Program-made: the position numbers and the translations under genes
In this document: piece by piece, positions 1 to 9,673 of the stretch
Layout of the letters: every line of letters starts with the position of its first letter
How positions within the stretch are numbered: position 1 is the first letter of the stretch
Origin: Enterobacteriaceae bacterium UBA2655
Lineage (GTDB): Bacteria; Pseudomonadota; Gammaproteobacteria; Enterobacterales; Enterobacteriaceae
Direction: 5' to 3'
Assembly (NCBI GenBank): GCA_002359495.1
Contig: DENB01000058.1
Coordinates: 1 to 39,984, forward strand
DNA: 39,984 bases
The notes under the pieces: model-generated
The model's input: the letters and a program-made list of their open reading frames with translations, nothing else
Database searches by the model: none
Told to the model about the DNA's origin: nothing

Positions 1-1089
1 GAACGGCATAAAGGCCGCGGCGAGGCGCGCCGCCAGCCAAGGCAGTCCCTGCCGCGACAGCGTCATCGCCGCTCCGCCCAGCGCCGGTCCTGCCAGCGCG
101 CCGACTCCCCAGGCGACCGACAGCGCCGCAAAAGCGCCCGCCAGCTCCGCGCCCTGAAAACGTTGCCCCACCAGCGTCAGGATCAGGGTATAGATGCCGA
201 CAAAGGCGCCGCCCCAGCAAAACAGCAGCAGACGCGCCAGCCAGGGATAGTGCAGCGCCGGCGGCCAGGCCAGCGCGCCCAGCGTGGATAACGCCGCCAG
301 GGTTACAACCAGACGACGACGATCAAAACGATCCGCCAGCCAGCCTACCGGCAGCTGCAATACGATAGCGCCGAACAGCAAAATAGCGATCAGCGAGGTC
401 GCCTCGGCTTCGGGCCAGCCTTGCTTCATGGCGTACAGGGCCAGCAGGTTCATCCCCGCCGTCTCCAGCGCCGCATTCAACACCGTGGCCGCCAGCGCCA
501 GCGGCATAACGCCGATCCAGGCCGTCAGCGAACGCTGTCCAGGGGTCTGGCTTTGCAACCTGAGCAGCGGCGTGCGCATCAGGCTTAGCGCCGCCGCCAG
601 CGACAGCGCGGCGGCGCTAACGAAAGCGCCGAATCCCGCGCCCTGTAAGCTGAGAATAACCGGGCCGAGCGCGAATCCCAGCGAAAGCATCGCGGTATAG
701 GTCGCCAGGGTTTTCGCCCGTCGCCGCTCCGCGCTTTGCTGGTTCAGCCAGGTTTCCGTCACCACCAGAATCAGTTCGGTCGCCATCCCCAGCAGCAGAC
801 GCAGCAAAAAACCGCACCAGACCGGCAGCAGCGGAAACAGCATCAGCAGGCAGGCCGCCGTCGCCAGCGCGCCCGTCAGCAACATGCGCGGAGAAAAATA
901 GCGGTACAAGGCGGATAAAAACGGGGCGATAAGCAGCACCCCAAGGGCATGCATGGCCGCATTCGCGCCGATAACGGCTTCGCTGTACCCCTGAGCCGCC
1001 AGCCGCAGGGCGATGAGCGGCGCGCTGAGTCCGTAGGTCAGGCCGAAAATCGTTACGGCCAGCAGCACCGCCGCGGTTGCCCTGCTCAC
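1..1089 (-). CDS. MFS transporter, 3' end cut by window edge
   Basis: Inner-membrane permease of the major facilitator superfamily; substrate unknown. Translation from a GTG at 1089 reads open through 363 codons to the window edge, so the C-terminal end is missing (family usually 380-400 residues). It shows alternating hydrophobic segments, a TETWLNQQ stretch followed by basic residues after TM4 or TM5, and a late repeat-like segment (VGIYTLILTLVG, then a Gly/Ala-rich helix) seen in YcaD-type members of the superfamily. The GTG overlaps the TGA of the upstream HdeD-like gene by four bases, so the two are probably translationally coupled and functionally linked. The YcaD resemblance is from memory and approximate; the MFS call itself is firm. 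Confidence 0.8.
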   Translation of the reverse strand, partial: MSRATAAVLLAVTIFGLTYGLSAPLIALRLAAQGYSEAVIGANAAMHALGVLLIAPFLSALYRYFSPRMLLTGALATAACLLMLFPLLPVWCGFLLRLLLGMATELILVVTETWLNQQSAERRRAKTLATYTAMLSLGFALGPVILSLQGAGFGAFVSAAALSLAAALSLMRTPLLRLQSQTPGQRSLTAWIGVMPLALAATVLNAALETAGMNLLALYAMKQGWPEAEATSLIAILLFGAIVLQLPVGWLADRFDRRRLVVTLAALSTLGALAWPPALHYPWLARLLLFCWGGAFVGIYTLILTLVGQRFQGAELAGAFAALSVAWGVGALAGPALGGAAMTLSRQGLPWLAARLAAAFMPF

Positions 1090-2444
1090 TCCATCCGCCT
1101 GCGGGCAGCGTCTCTTCTGACGCGGATCTCCTGACGCCACAGCCGCCGTCGCAGACGCAGCGCGCTCTGTATGCGCCGCAGCCAGGAGCCGCTGTGCTGA
1201 GGTTCAATCACGCGCTTAAGCAGGCGTACGTAATCCAGCACCAGTCCCGGCGTCCAGGTCATCTCCTCGGCCCGCCCGCGCACCAGCCCCAGCAGCCAAA
1301 AATTCGGATCCGCCAGCAGATGCAGTCCGGCGAAGGGACGGCGCGCAAGTATTCCCTCAACGGCGACGTCTACCGCCTGGATCACGGTAGAGGAGCAGTT
1401 GCGCGAAGTCAGGTTATAGGTGCTGTCCGCCGAGTAGCTTTGCCAGAAATAGCGCAGCGCCGCCGGATTATAGCCAGGAAACGCCACCTGCTGATCCGGC
1501 TGACACCAGTTCGCCACCTCCTCCTGCAACGAAGGCAGAAAACGTCCGGCGACGTCGTTGTCTTCGCCGGCGCGCAGGATGGCGCGAAAGCGGCTGGCGT
1601 CGCGCTCGATCTCCTTCAACGGGTAGTGGCTGATATAACAGGCTGGCGGCATTGCCAGCGCGGCGTGACCGGTGGAGATTACGCCATGCTGATCCACGGC
1701 GGCAATATAACGATCGATTAGCGGATAGCGGTTACGCACCGTCGCCGAACCGACCGGCGTCCAGACATAGACCGTTAGCGGCAGCTCAGGCGGCTGGTCG
1801 GGAAACGGCGGATGGCGGTAGTGGCTGCCGTGCCATTTGCGCAGGCCCGAAGCGTGGTAAAGCTTCAGCGATGTTACCGAGCTTTCCGCGGTCAGTTGCC
1901 ATACCTGGCGCGCCATCAACATCAGGGTGATGCCGCTGCTCAGCAGCATCAGCGCAAAGCAGAGCGGAACGCCGATATGGTGGTGAAAGGGCCAGTCGCT
2001 GAGGATCACGATGCTGAGAAGCAGCTCGGCGATACCGAGAAGGCAGCGTTTATGCCAGCGCAATCCGCGCAGCACCACTGACGAAAGGATACGCAACAGA
2101 CCATCGGTAAAAAAGGCGATGCCGAACAAGATAGCGGAGACATCATTATTATCGGACGGAAGGTTAAAGATTAAAAAGGCGATAAACAGGAAGCTCAGGC
2201 CCTTCAGCAGCGTCTCTTGCGAAATGCGCAGGCCGCCGATGATCGCCACGGCGATTTGCACCAGCCCCTCAAGGATTAAAAAGATCGCCAGGGTATCCAG
2301 CGGCACCGAGAGCAGGCCGTCGTCGGCGATATCTTTGAAAATCAGCAGCCCCAGCACGATGAGCAGCAGGCCGCCGATCGCCAGCCAGGGCCATCGCGCC
2401 TTTAGCACCTGAGCGCCGGTTAACAGAAAAATCAGCTTGACCAT
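1086..2444 (-). CDS. HdeD-like (DUF308) membrane protein fused to a His/Cys hydrolase-like domain
   Basis: A 452-residue protein. Residues about 17-185 form about six hydrophobic helices in short repeats, as in HdeD/DUF308 acid-resistance membrane proteins. From about residue 215 it becomes a soluble domain containing a GHAAL motif (His260) and an SRNCSS motif (Asn349-Cys350). This spacing and order recalls His/Cys catalytic pairs of papain-like or DUF4105-type thiol enzymes, but I cannot assign a family. The last 35 residues are very Arg-rich. No signal peptide other than the first helix is visible. Its TGA overlaps the GTG of the MFS gene. HdeD-like topology is fairly sure; catalytic activity of the C-terminal domain is inference. 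Confidence 0.65.
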   Translation of the reverse strand: MVKLIFLLTGAQVLKARWPWLAIGGLLLIVLGLLIFKDIADDGLLSVPLDTLAIFLILEGLVQIAVAIIGGLRISQETLLKGLSFLFIAFLIFNLPSDNNDVSAILFGIAFFTDGLLRILSSVVLRGLRWHKRCLLGIAELLLSIVILSDWPFHHHIGVPLCFALMLLSSGITLMLMARQVWQLTAESSVTSLKLYHASGLRKWHGSHYRHPPFPDQPPELPLTVYVWTPVGSATVRNRYPLIDRYIAAVDQHGVISTGHAALAMPPACYISHYPLKEIERDASRFRAILRAGEDNDVAGRFLPSLQEEVANWCQPDQQVAFPGYNPAALRYFWQSYSADSTYNLTSRNCSSTVIQAVDVAVEGILARRPFAGLHLLADPNFWLLGLVRGRAEEMTWTPGLVLDYVRLLKRVIEPQHSGSWLRRIQSALRLRRRLWRQEIRVRRDAARRRME

Positions 2445-2595
2445 GCATCCTCACACTTCGGGCGAAAGGAACATAGTTAAAAACTAGCAATTCTGTCGAC
2501 CGTTACCAGAATCGCAGCGGAAAAAGCCGCATTCTGCATCGTTTAATGCGCGAGCTGTGACGGCTCTCCCTCTGCCGCGCAAGCTGACGCCGCGG

Positions 2596-3066
2596 CTACA
2601 GGCTGGCAGTTTCGGCGGCGCGCAGCATGGCGATATGCGGGATATCATCCTCCAGATAAATGTCGCCCTGCGGCCGGAAGCCCAGCTTTTGATAAAAAGA
2701 TTGCAGATGCGCCTGCGCGGAGATCCAGACGTCATGCTGCGGCCAGTGATGCGCGCAGCTCATCAGCGCCTGCTCCATTAAGCGATAACCGAGATTCAGA
2801 CCACGCGCGTCCGGCGCAACCACCACGCGACCGATAGCGACCGGCTGCTGCGCGCTTTCCGGCGCGAGAATACGCGCGCAGGCAATCAGCGCCCCCTCTT
2901 TCCAGCCGAGAATATGGCGGTTGTCGCGTTCTAAATCCCGTCCGTCCAGATCCTGATAGGGACAATTCTGCTCGACGATAAAGACCGCGTTACGCAACGC
3001 CAACAGTGAATAGAGCGTTTGCATCTCCAGTTCGGGGTGAGGCAGATCCTGCCAGCTTATTTCCAT
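2596..3066 (-). CDS. elaA: GNAT family N-acetyltransferase ElaA
   Basis: Small cytoplasmic acetyltransferase of the GNAT fold; its physiological substrate is not known to me. The 156-residue product matches E. coli ElaA across its length: an N-terminal WQDL, the FIVEQNCPYQDLDG block, NRHILGW, and the acetyl-CoA binding segment IGRVVVAPDARGLNLGYRL with its R-x-x-x-x-G loop. The frame is open one codon further upstream (GTG at 3069), but the ATG at 3066 has a better-placed AGGAAAG Shine-Dalgarno sequence and fits the E. coli N-terminus. It lies downstream of the nuo terminator, and E. coli also has elaA close to nuoN. It has no close operon partner here; the 150 bp downstream, before the HdeD-like gene, hold no recognisable element. 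Confidence 0.9.
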   Translation of the reverse strand: MEISWQDLPHPELEMQTLYSLLALRNAVFIVEQNCPYQDLDGRDLERDNRHILGWKEGALIACARILAPESAQQPVAIGRVVVAPDARGLNLGYRLMEQALMSCAHHWPQHDVWISAQAHLQSFYQKLGFRPQGDIYLEDDIPHIAMLRAAETASL

Positions 3067-3174
3067 CACGCTTTCCTTAAAGGCGCCCGCGAGTCGGGCT
3101 TGAGTGCGCTCAATCCTAAACAGGTTTCGCGCGTTTTGACACTCTGATCAACGCTGAGGGGCACAGATACGGGC

Positions 3175-3201
3175 AAAAAAAATCAGGCCCGCAGGCCTGA
3201 T
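3175..3201 (-). terminator. Intrinsic terminator of the nuo operon
   Basis: A perfect 8-bp stem (3182-3189 with 3194-3201, ATCAGGCC arms) with a 4-base loop is followed on the minus strand by a run of T residues (3182-3175). It lies 20 bp past the nuoN stop codon. Confidence 0.9.
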
Positions 3202-3221
3202 CCGTTTTAACGAGACAGAGG

Positions 3222-4679
3222 TTACATCAGCGGCTGAGCCATCTGCACCAGGCTGATCAGCGGCTGCGGATAGATACCCAACAGCAGCACCAGAACAGCG
3301 GAGATCAGCACCACCACGCCGCCGGCGGTAAAGGCCCAGTTGGCGGGCGTATCGCGGGTGTGGCTTTCCGGCGGGCTGAGATAGAGGCTGACGGTTACGC
3401 GCAGGTAGTAGTAAAGGCCAATCGCGCTGCCGACTACCACGGCGCCGGTCAGCCACCAGAGATCGGCGTTTACGCCGGAAGCGATAACGTAGAATTTGCC
3501 GATAAAACCCAGCGTCATCGGAATACCGGCCAACGACAACATCATAATGGTCATGACCGCCGAGAAGATCGGACGGTGCCAAAACAGACCGCGGTAGGAG
3601 TAAAGCGAATCGGCATCCGGGCCGCGATAAGGGCTGGACATCAGGCTGACCACGCCGAAGGCGCCCAGGCTGCTGAACAGGTAGCCGGCCAGGTAAACGC
3701 CGACGGTCTCCAGCGACAGCTGATGGGTTTTCACCGCAATCAGGGCGACCAGCAGATAACCGAGATGAGCGATGGAAGAGTAGCCCAGCAGACGCTTGAT
3801 GCTGCTTTGCGAAATCGCCATCAGGTTGCCGAACAGGATGGAGACGAAGGCGATCAGCCCCAGCACGGTGCGTACCGCTTCGCTGTCGGTCACCGGCGCG
3901 TACATAAACAGACGCATCACCACGGCGAAGATGGCTATTTTGCTGGCGGTCGCCAGGAAGGTCGACACCGGGGCGGGCGCGCCCTGATAGACGTCCGGCG
4001 TCCAGAGGTGGAACGGCACCAGCGATAGCTTGAAGCCCAGGCCAATAATCAACATGCCCAGGCCGACCAGCAGCAGCGGTTGCTGGATCAGGCTGTCGTT
4101 GAGGCTTTGACCCAGCTGGATAAAGCTCAGGCTGCCGGAATCCGCATAAATCAGCGCGATGCCGAACAGCAGGAACGAAGAAGCCGCCGCGGACAAAATG
4201 GTGTATTTGAGCGCCGCCTCCAGCGAGCGTTTCTGGCGAAAGGCGTAGCCGATCATGCCGAACAGCGGCAGCGACAGCAGCTCAATGCCGATAAACAGCG
4301 AGGCCAGATGGTTCGCGCTGGCCAGCACCACGCCGCCCAGCGCGGCGATGAGTACCAGCAGATAGAACTCATCGGTGTTGTCCGGGAAGTCAGTAAGCCA
4401 GGGATAAGCGAAGGTACAGGTCGCCAGGCTCGCCAGCATCACCAGCCCGATATAGAACATCGAGTAGCCGTCGACGCGCAGCAGCGGCGTGACGTCCATC
4501 GCGCCGATCTGGCCGACGAAGTAAAGCGACAGCAGCGCCAGGTTGAGGCCGATCACCGTCAGCGTGGCGTTAACAAAGTGATTGCGTCGCCACGCAATGG
4601 ACAGCATTACAACCACCACCGTCAATCCGACGATCAACAGCGGCAGCAACGCGATCAGTTGTTGAGGAGTTATTGTCAT
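3222..4679 (-). CDS. nuoN: NADH-quinone oxidoreductase subunit N
   Basis: Antiporter-like membrane subunit of complex I in the proton-pumping arm. It is 485 residues with about 14 hydrophobic segments, the same length as E. coli NuoN. The residues expected for the proton path are present: Glu133 in helix 5 ([10 protein letters not shown]), Lys217 in helix 7 ([14 protein letters not shown]) and Lys247 in helix 8 (TASKIAIF). It starts six bases after the nuoM stop and is the last nuo gene, directly before the terminator. Start ATG at 4679 has an upstream GAGGAG-type ribosome site. No unusual features seen. Confidence 0.97.
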   Translation of the reverse strand: MTITPQQLIALLPLLIVGLTVVVVMLSIAWRRNHFVNATLTVIGLNLALLSLYFVGQIGAMDVTPLLRVDGYSMFYIGLVMLASLATCTFAYPWLTDFPDNTDEFYLLVLIAALGGVVLASANHLASLFIGIELLSLPLFGMIGYAFRQKRSLEAALKYTILSAAASSFLLFGIALIYADSGSLSFIQLGQSLNDSLIQQPLLLVGLGMLIIGLGFKLSLVPFHLWTPDVYQGAPAPVSTFLATASKIAIFAVVMRLFMYAPVTDSEAVRTVLGLIAFVSILFGNLMAISQSSIKRLLGYSSIAHLGYLLVALIAVKTHQLSLETVGVYLAGYLFSSLGAFGVVSLMSSPYRGPDADSLYSYRGLFWHRPIFSAVMTIMMLSLAGIPMTLGFIGKFYVIASGVNADLWWLTGAVVVGSAIGLYYYLRVTVSLYLSPPESHTRDTPANWAFTAGGVVVLISAVLVLLLGIYPQPLISLVQMAQPLM

Positions 4680-4685
4680 GGCGAA

Positions 4686-6206
4686 TTACAGCCTTGTAGT
4701 TGAAATTGAAGCAGTAAACCACTGCTGAATATTGCTCATCGCAGCATGTGAGGTATCCAGAATCGGCTGCGGGTAAATGCCCAGCAGCACCAGCAGAACC
4801 ACCAGCACCATGATAATCAGAAACTCGCGCGCCGACATGCCCGGCAGCGGAGCCTGAGACTTCGGCGTCCCGTAATAGGCGCGCTGCATCATAATCAGCG
4901 AGTAAACCGAGGCGAAAACCAGACCGAAGGTGCCGATAACGATAATCACCGGCACCACCTGGAAACTGCCGGTCAGGATCATGAACTCGCCGGCAAAGTT
5001 GCCGGTGCCCGGCATTCCCAGATTCGCCACCGCAAAGAACAGCGACAGGCCCGGGATCCACTTAATGCGCGACCAGAGTCCGCCCATCTGACGCATATCG
5101 CGCGTATGCAGACGCTCGTAAAGCTGGCCGCACAGGATAAACAGCGCGGCTGCCGAGAGGCCGTGCGCGATCATCTGCACTACCGCGCCCTGGTACGCCA
5201 GCTGGCTGCCGGTGTAGATAGCGATCAGCACGAATCCCATGTGGGAAATGGAGGTGTAGGCCACCAGACGCTTAATATCGGTCTGGGTAAACGCCATCCA
5301 GGCGCCGTAGAAAATCCCGATGACGCCAAGCCACATGGCGACAGGCGCAAACTCTGCGGAAGCGTTCGGGAACAGCGGCAGGCTGAAACGCAGCAGGCCG
5401 TAAGCGGCGGTTTTCAGCAGAATCCCCGCGAGGTCGACAGAGCCCGCCGTCGGCGCCTGGCTGTGGGCGTCCGGCAGCCAGCCGTGCAGCGGCACGACCG
5501 GCATTTTCACCGCGAACGCCACGAAGAAGCCGAGCATCAGCAGATATTCGACGGTACGCGACATCGGGGTTTTCAGCAGCTCTTCATAATTGAAGGTCCA
5601 GGCGCCGGTCGCGTTGTAGTGGACAAACACCAGGCCGAGAATGGCGATCAGCATCACCAGACCGGATGACTGGGTATAAATAAAGAACTTGGTGGCGGCG
5701 GTAATACGCGTTTTACCGTCGGACGCTTTATGGCCCCAGAGCGCGATGAGAAAATACATCGGCACCAGCATCATTTCCCAGAAGAAGAAGAACAGGAACA
5801 TGTCGATGGCAAGGAAGACGCCGATAACGCCGCCGAGGATCCACATCAGGTTGAGGTGGAAAAAGCCCTGATATTTTTCTATCTCATTCCAGGAACAAAG
5901 CACCGCCATCAGGCCGAGCAGACCGGTCAGCACCACCATCAGCAGCGACAGGCCATCCAGCGCCAGATGGAAATAGATGCCGAAGCGCGGCACCCACGGC
6001 ACCGAGAAGGTCGATTGCCACTGCGGCACGCCTTCAGCCTGCGTCAATGAATAGCCTCCCTGCAGCCAAAGCTGAAGCGAAAGCGCCAGGGTTAACCCCA
6101 TGGTGATCAGTGCGATCCAACGCGGCGTTTTGACGCCGAGACGCTCAACCAGCCAGCAGAGCAAGCCGCCGACGAAGGGTATAATGATTAGCCAAGGTAA
6201 TAACAC
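4686..6206 (-). CDS. nuoM: NADH-quinone oxidoreductase subunit M
   Basis: Second antiporter-like subunit of the complex I membrane arm, 506 residues (E. coli 509). Conserved proton-path residues are all visible: Glu144 (FFFFWEMMLVPMYF), Lys234 (FAVKMPVVPLHGWLPDAH) and Lys265 (GILLKTAAYG). The start codon is GTG at 6206, with AAGGGA about nine bases upstream; the N-terminus MLLPWLIIIP matches E. coli. It is preceded by a 209-bp gap holding a large palindrome, the longest gap within the operon, and is followed six bases later by nuoN. The gap suggests that nuoM translation is initiated independently of nuoL. Confidence 0.97.
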   Translation of the reverse strand: MLLPWLIIIPFVGGLLCWLVERLGVKTPRWIALITMGLTLALSLQLWLQGGYSLTQAEGVPQWQSTFSVPWVPRFGIYFHLALDGLSLLMVVLTGLLGLMAVLCSWNEIEKYQGFFHLNLMWILGGVIGVFLAIDMFLFFFFWEMMLVPMYFLIALWGHKASDGKTRITAATKFFIYTQSSGLVMLIAILGLVFVHYNATGAWTFNYEELLKTPMSRTVEYLLMLGFFVAFAVKMPVVPLHGWLPDAHSQAPTAGSVDLAGILLKTAAYGLLRFSLPLFPNASAEFAPVAMWLGVIGIFYGAWMAFTQTDIKRLVAYTSISHMGFVLIAIYTGSQLAYQGAVVQMIAHGLSAAALFILCGQLYERLHTRDMRQMGGLWSRIKWIPGLSLFFAVANLGMPGTGNFAGEFMILTGSFQVVPVIIVIGTFGLVFASVYSLIMMQRAYYGTPKSQAPLPGMSAREFLIIMVLVVLLVLLGIYPQPILDTSHAAMSNIQQWFTASISTTRL

Positions 6207-6250
6207 TGAGGTATTTCCCTTATGTGTCCCTTTTATGAGCTATCTTACTT

Positions 6251-6335
6251 GCCAGTTTCGTCGCCAGCAGTGCTCGCAATCCTCACATACTTCAGTACGC
6301 TCCGGTTGCTGCGCGCTGGCGGCAATGAAACTGGC
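6251..6335. repeat. Large imperfect palindrome between nuoL and nuoM
   Basis: Outer arms GCCAGTTTC (6251-6259) and GAAACTGGC (6327-6335) are perfectly complementary, as are inner arms GCCAGC (6263-6268) and GCTGGC (6315-6320). The interior continues as an imperfect palindrome around TACTTCAGTA. It could fold into one long hairpin in the nuo transcript. It looks like an interspersed enterobacterial palindromic element placed in an operon spacer; no second copy is seen in this window, so the family is not identified. Confidence 0.7.
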
Positions 6336-6415
6336 TGCGCCGATGACGCTCATTACTCAGGCAATTTTTTACATGTCCGATGGGATGAGAGAAACTCTCA
6401 CCCCGCTCATCAACC

Positions 6416-8251
6416 TTAAACCACCAGCATCAGCGCCAGTACCACCACGGCACCCACGCTCATCGACGCCACATACCAGCGCAGATAACCGTTTTCGCTC
6501 ACCACCAAACCTTTATTGGCGATACGTGAAATCAGCGCCGGCAGGTTCAGCAGCGAATTAAGCGGATCGCGCTGCAGCAGCCAGCCGATACCGAGGTAAG
6601 GTTTAACGAAGACTTTGTCGTAAAGCCAGTCGAAGCCCCAGGCGGCAAACCACCAGGTGCCGAAGAAACGACCCGGCGCGCTGTTCGCCACGTTGCTCAC
6701 CAGCTGGCGTTTGCCCAGCCAGAGCGCCGCGGCAATCAGAATGCCGACCACCGCCACCACGCCTGACGCGATCTCCAACCCGACTTTACCCGCTTCGCCC
6801 GTCTCGCTGTGCGGCAGCACGCCGGCGAGCGGCGGCGTAATCAGCGCGCCGATAAAGGTCGAGAGCACCAGCAGCACGATTAGCGGCAGATGATGCGTAA
6901 TGCCTTCGCCGGCATGGGCGTGAATCTGCTCTTTACCGTGGAAAACGATAAAGATCATGCGGAAGGTATAAATTGAGGTCAGGAACGCGCCGACCAGACC
7001 AGCTGCCATCAGGTTGACGTGGCCGTTCGCCAGCGCGCCGAACAGGATCTCATCCTTACTGTAGAAGCCGGCGGTCACCAGCGGCAGCGCGGCCAGCGCG
7101 GCGCCGCCCACCAGGAAGCAGACATATACCAGCGGGATGCTTTTACGCAGTCCGCCCATTTTGAAAATGTTCTGCTCATGGTGACAGGCCAGGATAACGG
7201 AGCCGGAAGAGAGGAACAGCAGCGCTTTGAAGAAGGCGTGCGTCATCAGATGGAAAATCGCGGCGTCCCACGCCTGTACGCCCAGCGCCAGGAACATATA
7301 ACCGATCTGGCTCATGGTGGAGTAAGCCAGCACGCGTTTGATATCAATTTGCACCAGGGCGGCGAAACCGGCCAGCACCAGGGTAATCGCCCCGACAATC
7401 CCCACCAGATGCAGGACGTCCGGCGTCAGCAGGAACAGGCCGTGCGTGCGCGCGATCAGATAAACGCCCGCGGTCACCATGGTCGCCGCATGGATCAGCG
7501 CGGAGACCGGCGTCGGACCCGCCATCGCGTCCGCCAGCCAGGTCTGCAACGGCAGCTGCGCCGATTTACCGACCGCGCCGCCGAGCAGCATCAGCGTCGC
7601 CCACTGCAGCATATGATTGTCAGCCGCGAAGTGCGTCGGTGCCAGCGTCATCATTTCACGGAAGTTCAGCGTGCCCAGCTCGTTATAGAGAATGAACAGC
7701 GCGAACGCCAGAAAGACGTCGCCGACGCGGGTAATGATAAAGGCTTTCATCGCCGCTTTGCCGTTATCAGGATTAGAATAGTAGAAGCCAATCAGCAGAT
7801 AAGAGCAGAGCCCTACCCCTTCCCAGCCGAGGTACATCAGCATCAGGTTATCGGCCAGCACCAGAACGACCATGCTGGCGATAAACAGGTTGGTATAGGC
7901 GAAGAAGCGCGAATAGCCCTCTTCCCCGCGCATGTACCAGCTGGCAAACATATGGATAAAGAAGCCTACGCCGGTCACTACCGAAAGCATGGTGAGCGAC
8001 AGACCGTCCAGCGACAGGTTCACCTTGATATCAAAGTTGCCGACCTGCATCCAGGTCCAGAGCGCCTGGTTGTAAACCTGCTGGCCGTTATTGAAAAAAT
8101 CGAGTCCGACCCAGACGGTAACCAACGCCGCCAGGCCTACCGAACCCATCCCTACCGCTGCCGACAGGTTCTCAGACCAGCGGCCGCGGGAAAACGCCAA
8201 CAGCAGATAGCCGATCAGCGGAAACAATATGGTTAAGTAGAGAAGATTCAT
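6416..8251 (-). CDS. nuoL: NADH-quinone oxidoreductase subunit L
   Basis: Distal antiporter-like subunit of complex I, including the long lateral helix at the C-terminus. 611 residues (E. coli 613). Key residues are in register with E. coli: Glu144 ([11 protein letters not shown]), Asp178 ([10 protein letters not shown]), Lys229 ([20 protein letters not shown]). The [21 protein letters not shown] block is typical of the family. It overlaps nuoK by four bases, so translation is likely coupled upstream. Downstream there is a 164-bp non-coding stretch with the palindrome before nuoM. Confidence 0.97.
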   Translation of the reverse strand: MNLLYLTILFPLIGYLLLAFSRGRWSENLSAAVGMGSVGLAALVTVWVGLDFFNNGQQVYNQALWTWMQVGNFDIKVNLSLDGLSLTMLSVVTGVGFFIHMFASWYMRGEEGYSRFFAYTNLFIASMVVLVLADNLMLMYLGWEGVGLCSYLLIGFYYSNPDNGKAAMKAFIITRVGDVFLAFALFILYNELGTLNFREMMTLAPTHFAADNHMLQWATLMLLGGAVGKSAQLPLQTWLADAMAGPTPVSALIHAATMVTAGVYLIARTHGLFLLTPDVLHLVGIVGAITLVLAGFAALVQIDIKRVLAYSTMSQIGYMFLALGVQAWDAAIFHLMTHAFFKALLFLSSGSVILACHHEQNIFKMGGLRKSIPLVYVCFLVGGAALAALPLVTAGFYSKDEILFGALANGHVNLMAAGLVGAFLTSIYTFRMIFIVFHGKEQIHAHAGEGITHHLPLIVLLVLSTFIGALITPPLAGVLPHSETGEAGKVGLEIASGVVAVVGILIAAALWLGKRQLVSNVANSAPGRFFGTWWFAAWGFDWLYDKVFVKPYLGIGWLLQRDPLNSLLNLPALISRIANKGLVVSENGYLRWYVASMSVGAVVVLALMLVV

Positions 8252-8550
8252 CCGCGCATCTCGCTCACTGTGTCAATGTTCAACGTCTGACGACGACGAT
8301 GGAGCTGGAGCAGCAGCGCCAGGCCGATGCTAGCCTCCGCCGCCGCGAGGCTGATCGCCAGGATATACATCACCTGACCGTCGGCCTGCCCCCAATAGCT
8401 GCCTGCCACCACCAGCGCCAGCGCCGCGGCGTTGATCATGATCTCCAGACCAATCAGCATAAACAGCAGGTTGCGACGCAGCACTAGCGACGTTAGCCCG
8501 AGAACAAACAGCACGGCGGCCAGAATTAACCCATGTTGTAAAGGGATCAT
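8248..8550 (-). CDS. nuoK: NADH-quinone oxidoreductase subunit K
   Basis: Small 100-residue membrane subunit of complex I (MrpC-like), with three hydrophobic helices. The two buried acidic residues of the proton channel are present: Glu36 ([12 protein letters not shown]) and Glu72 ([13 protein letters not shown]). Length equals E. coli NuoK. Both ends overlap neighbours by four bases (nuoJ before, nuoL after), a tight coupling that fits fixed subunit stoichiometry. Confidence 0.97.
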   Translation of the reverse strand: MIPLQHGLILAAVLFVLGLTSLVLRRNLLFMLIGLEIMINAAALALVVAGSYWGQADGQVMYILAISLAAAEASIGLALLLQLHRRRQTLNIDTVSEMRG

Positions 8551-9107
8551 ACCTGCCCCTCCTTCTTGGTTTGCGCCTGCGCCCCGTCAGAAACGCGGGT
8601 GCTCAGCACTTCGCCCTGACGCTCTTCGCGCCCGATATGGAACGCGACCACCAGCCCCGCCAGCAGCAGCATAGAAGCCAGCTCAACGGCCAGAACATAA
8701 GGACCGAACAGGCTGATGCCGACCGCTTTGGCGTCGATCACCGTTCCGTCGATGCCCTGATCGTTAGCGGTCATGATCGCGTAAACCATCACCACCAACA
8801 GCAGCAGCGAAACCACGCCCGGACCTATCCAGAGCGAAGGATGCAGCCACTGACGTTCCTGATCCTCCGCCGATTTGCCCAGGTTGAGCATCATCACCAC
8901 GAACACGAACAGCACCATAATGGCGCCCGCGTAAACGATAATCTCCAGCGCGCCGGCGAAATAGGCGCCAAGCGAAAAGAAGACGCCGGCGATTGAGAGC
9001 AACGAGACGATCAGGTACAGCAAAGCATGTACCGGGTTGGTGTGGGTAATGACGCGCAACGTCGTCAGTATCGCCACCAGACCGCAAAGATAAAACGCAA
9101 ATTCCAT
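8547..9107 (-). CDS. nuoJ: NADH-quinone oxidoreductase subunit J
   Basis: Membrane subunit J of complex I, 186 residues (E. coli 184), with five hydrophobic helices. The conserved third-helix segment [20 protein letters not shown], which contains the pi-bulge region in solved structures, is intact. The C-terminus is polar (ends TKKEGQV). It starts ten bases after nuoI and overlaps nuoK by four bases. Confidence 0.97.
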   Translation of the reverse strand: MEFAFYLCGLVAILTTLRVITHTNPVHALLYLIVSLLSIAGVFFSLGAYFAGALEIIVYAGAIMVLFVFVVMMLNLGKSAEDQERQWLHPSLWIGPGVVSLLLLVVMVYAIMTANDQGIDGTVIDAKAVGISLFGPYVLAVELASMLLLAGLVVAFHIGREERQGEVLSTRVSDGAQAQTKKEGQV

Positions 9108-9117
9108 GCCTGGCTCC

Positions 9118-9660
9118 TTAAGGTAATAAGCCTTTGACGTCGATGGGTTTGGCTTCGTTTTCCGCGTCGCCTTTGTCTTTCCCTTCGATCGCCAACCCTG
9201 CCATGCGGTAGAAGTTATATTCCGGGTATTTGCCCGGACCGGAAATCAGCAGGTCCTCTTTTTCATACACCAGGTCCTGACGCTTAAACTCGCCCAGCTC
9301 AAAGTCGGGCGTCAGCTGGATAGCAGTCGTCGGACAGGCCTCTTCGCACATGCCGCAGAAAATGCAGCGCGAAAAGTTGATGCGGAAAAATTCCGGATAC
9401 CAGCGGCCGTCTTTGGTTTCCGCTTTTTGCAGAGAGATACAGCTTACCGGACAGGCTACCGCGCAGAGGTTACAGGCTACGCAGCGCTCTTCGCCGTCCG
9501 GATCGCGCGTCAGCACGATACGGCCGCGATAGCGCGGCGGCAGATAAACTGGCTCTTCCGGGTACATTTGCGTTTCGCGTTTGGCGAAGGCGTGGCTGCC
9601 GATCATAAAGATGCTGCGCACCGTGGTCCCGAAGCCGACGATAATCTCTTTTAATGTCAT
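9118..9660 (-). CDS. nuoI: NADH-quinone oxidoreductase subunit I, 2x[4Fe-4S]
   Basis: Ferredoxin-like subunit that carries clusters N6a and N6b and passes electrons from the NuoG chain to the N2 cluster in NuoB. 180 residues as in E. coli. Two classic motifs are present: Cys60, 63, 66 with Cys70-Pro, and Cys99, 102, 105 with Cys109-Pro. The N-terminal amphipathic segment (about residues 1-25) likely lies on the membrane. It sits between nuoH (13-base gap) and nuoJ. Confidence 0.97.
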   Translation of the reverse strand: MTLKEIIVGFGTTVRSIFMIGSHAFAKRETQMYPEEPVYLPPRYRGRIVLTRDPDGEERCVACNLCAVACPVSCISLQKAETKDGRWYPEFFRINFSRCIFCGMCEEACPTTAIQLTPDFELGEFKRQDLVYEKEDLLISGPGKYPEYNFYRMAGLAIEGKDKGDAENEAKPIDVKGLLP

Positions 9661-9673
9661 CTTGTTTAACCCC

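Noticed and set aside
7019..8236. Long open frame (405 codons) on the plus strand opposite nuoL
   Set aside because: It lies fully antisense to a well-conserved gene, is rich in Gln, Arg and His as expected for the complement of G+C-rich codons, and has no ribosome site or recognisable family.
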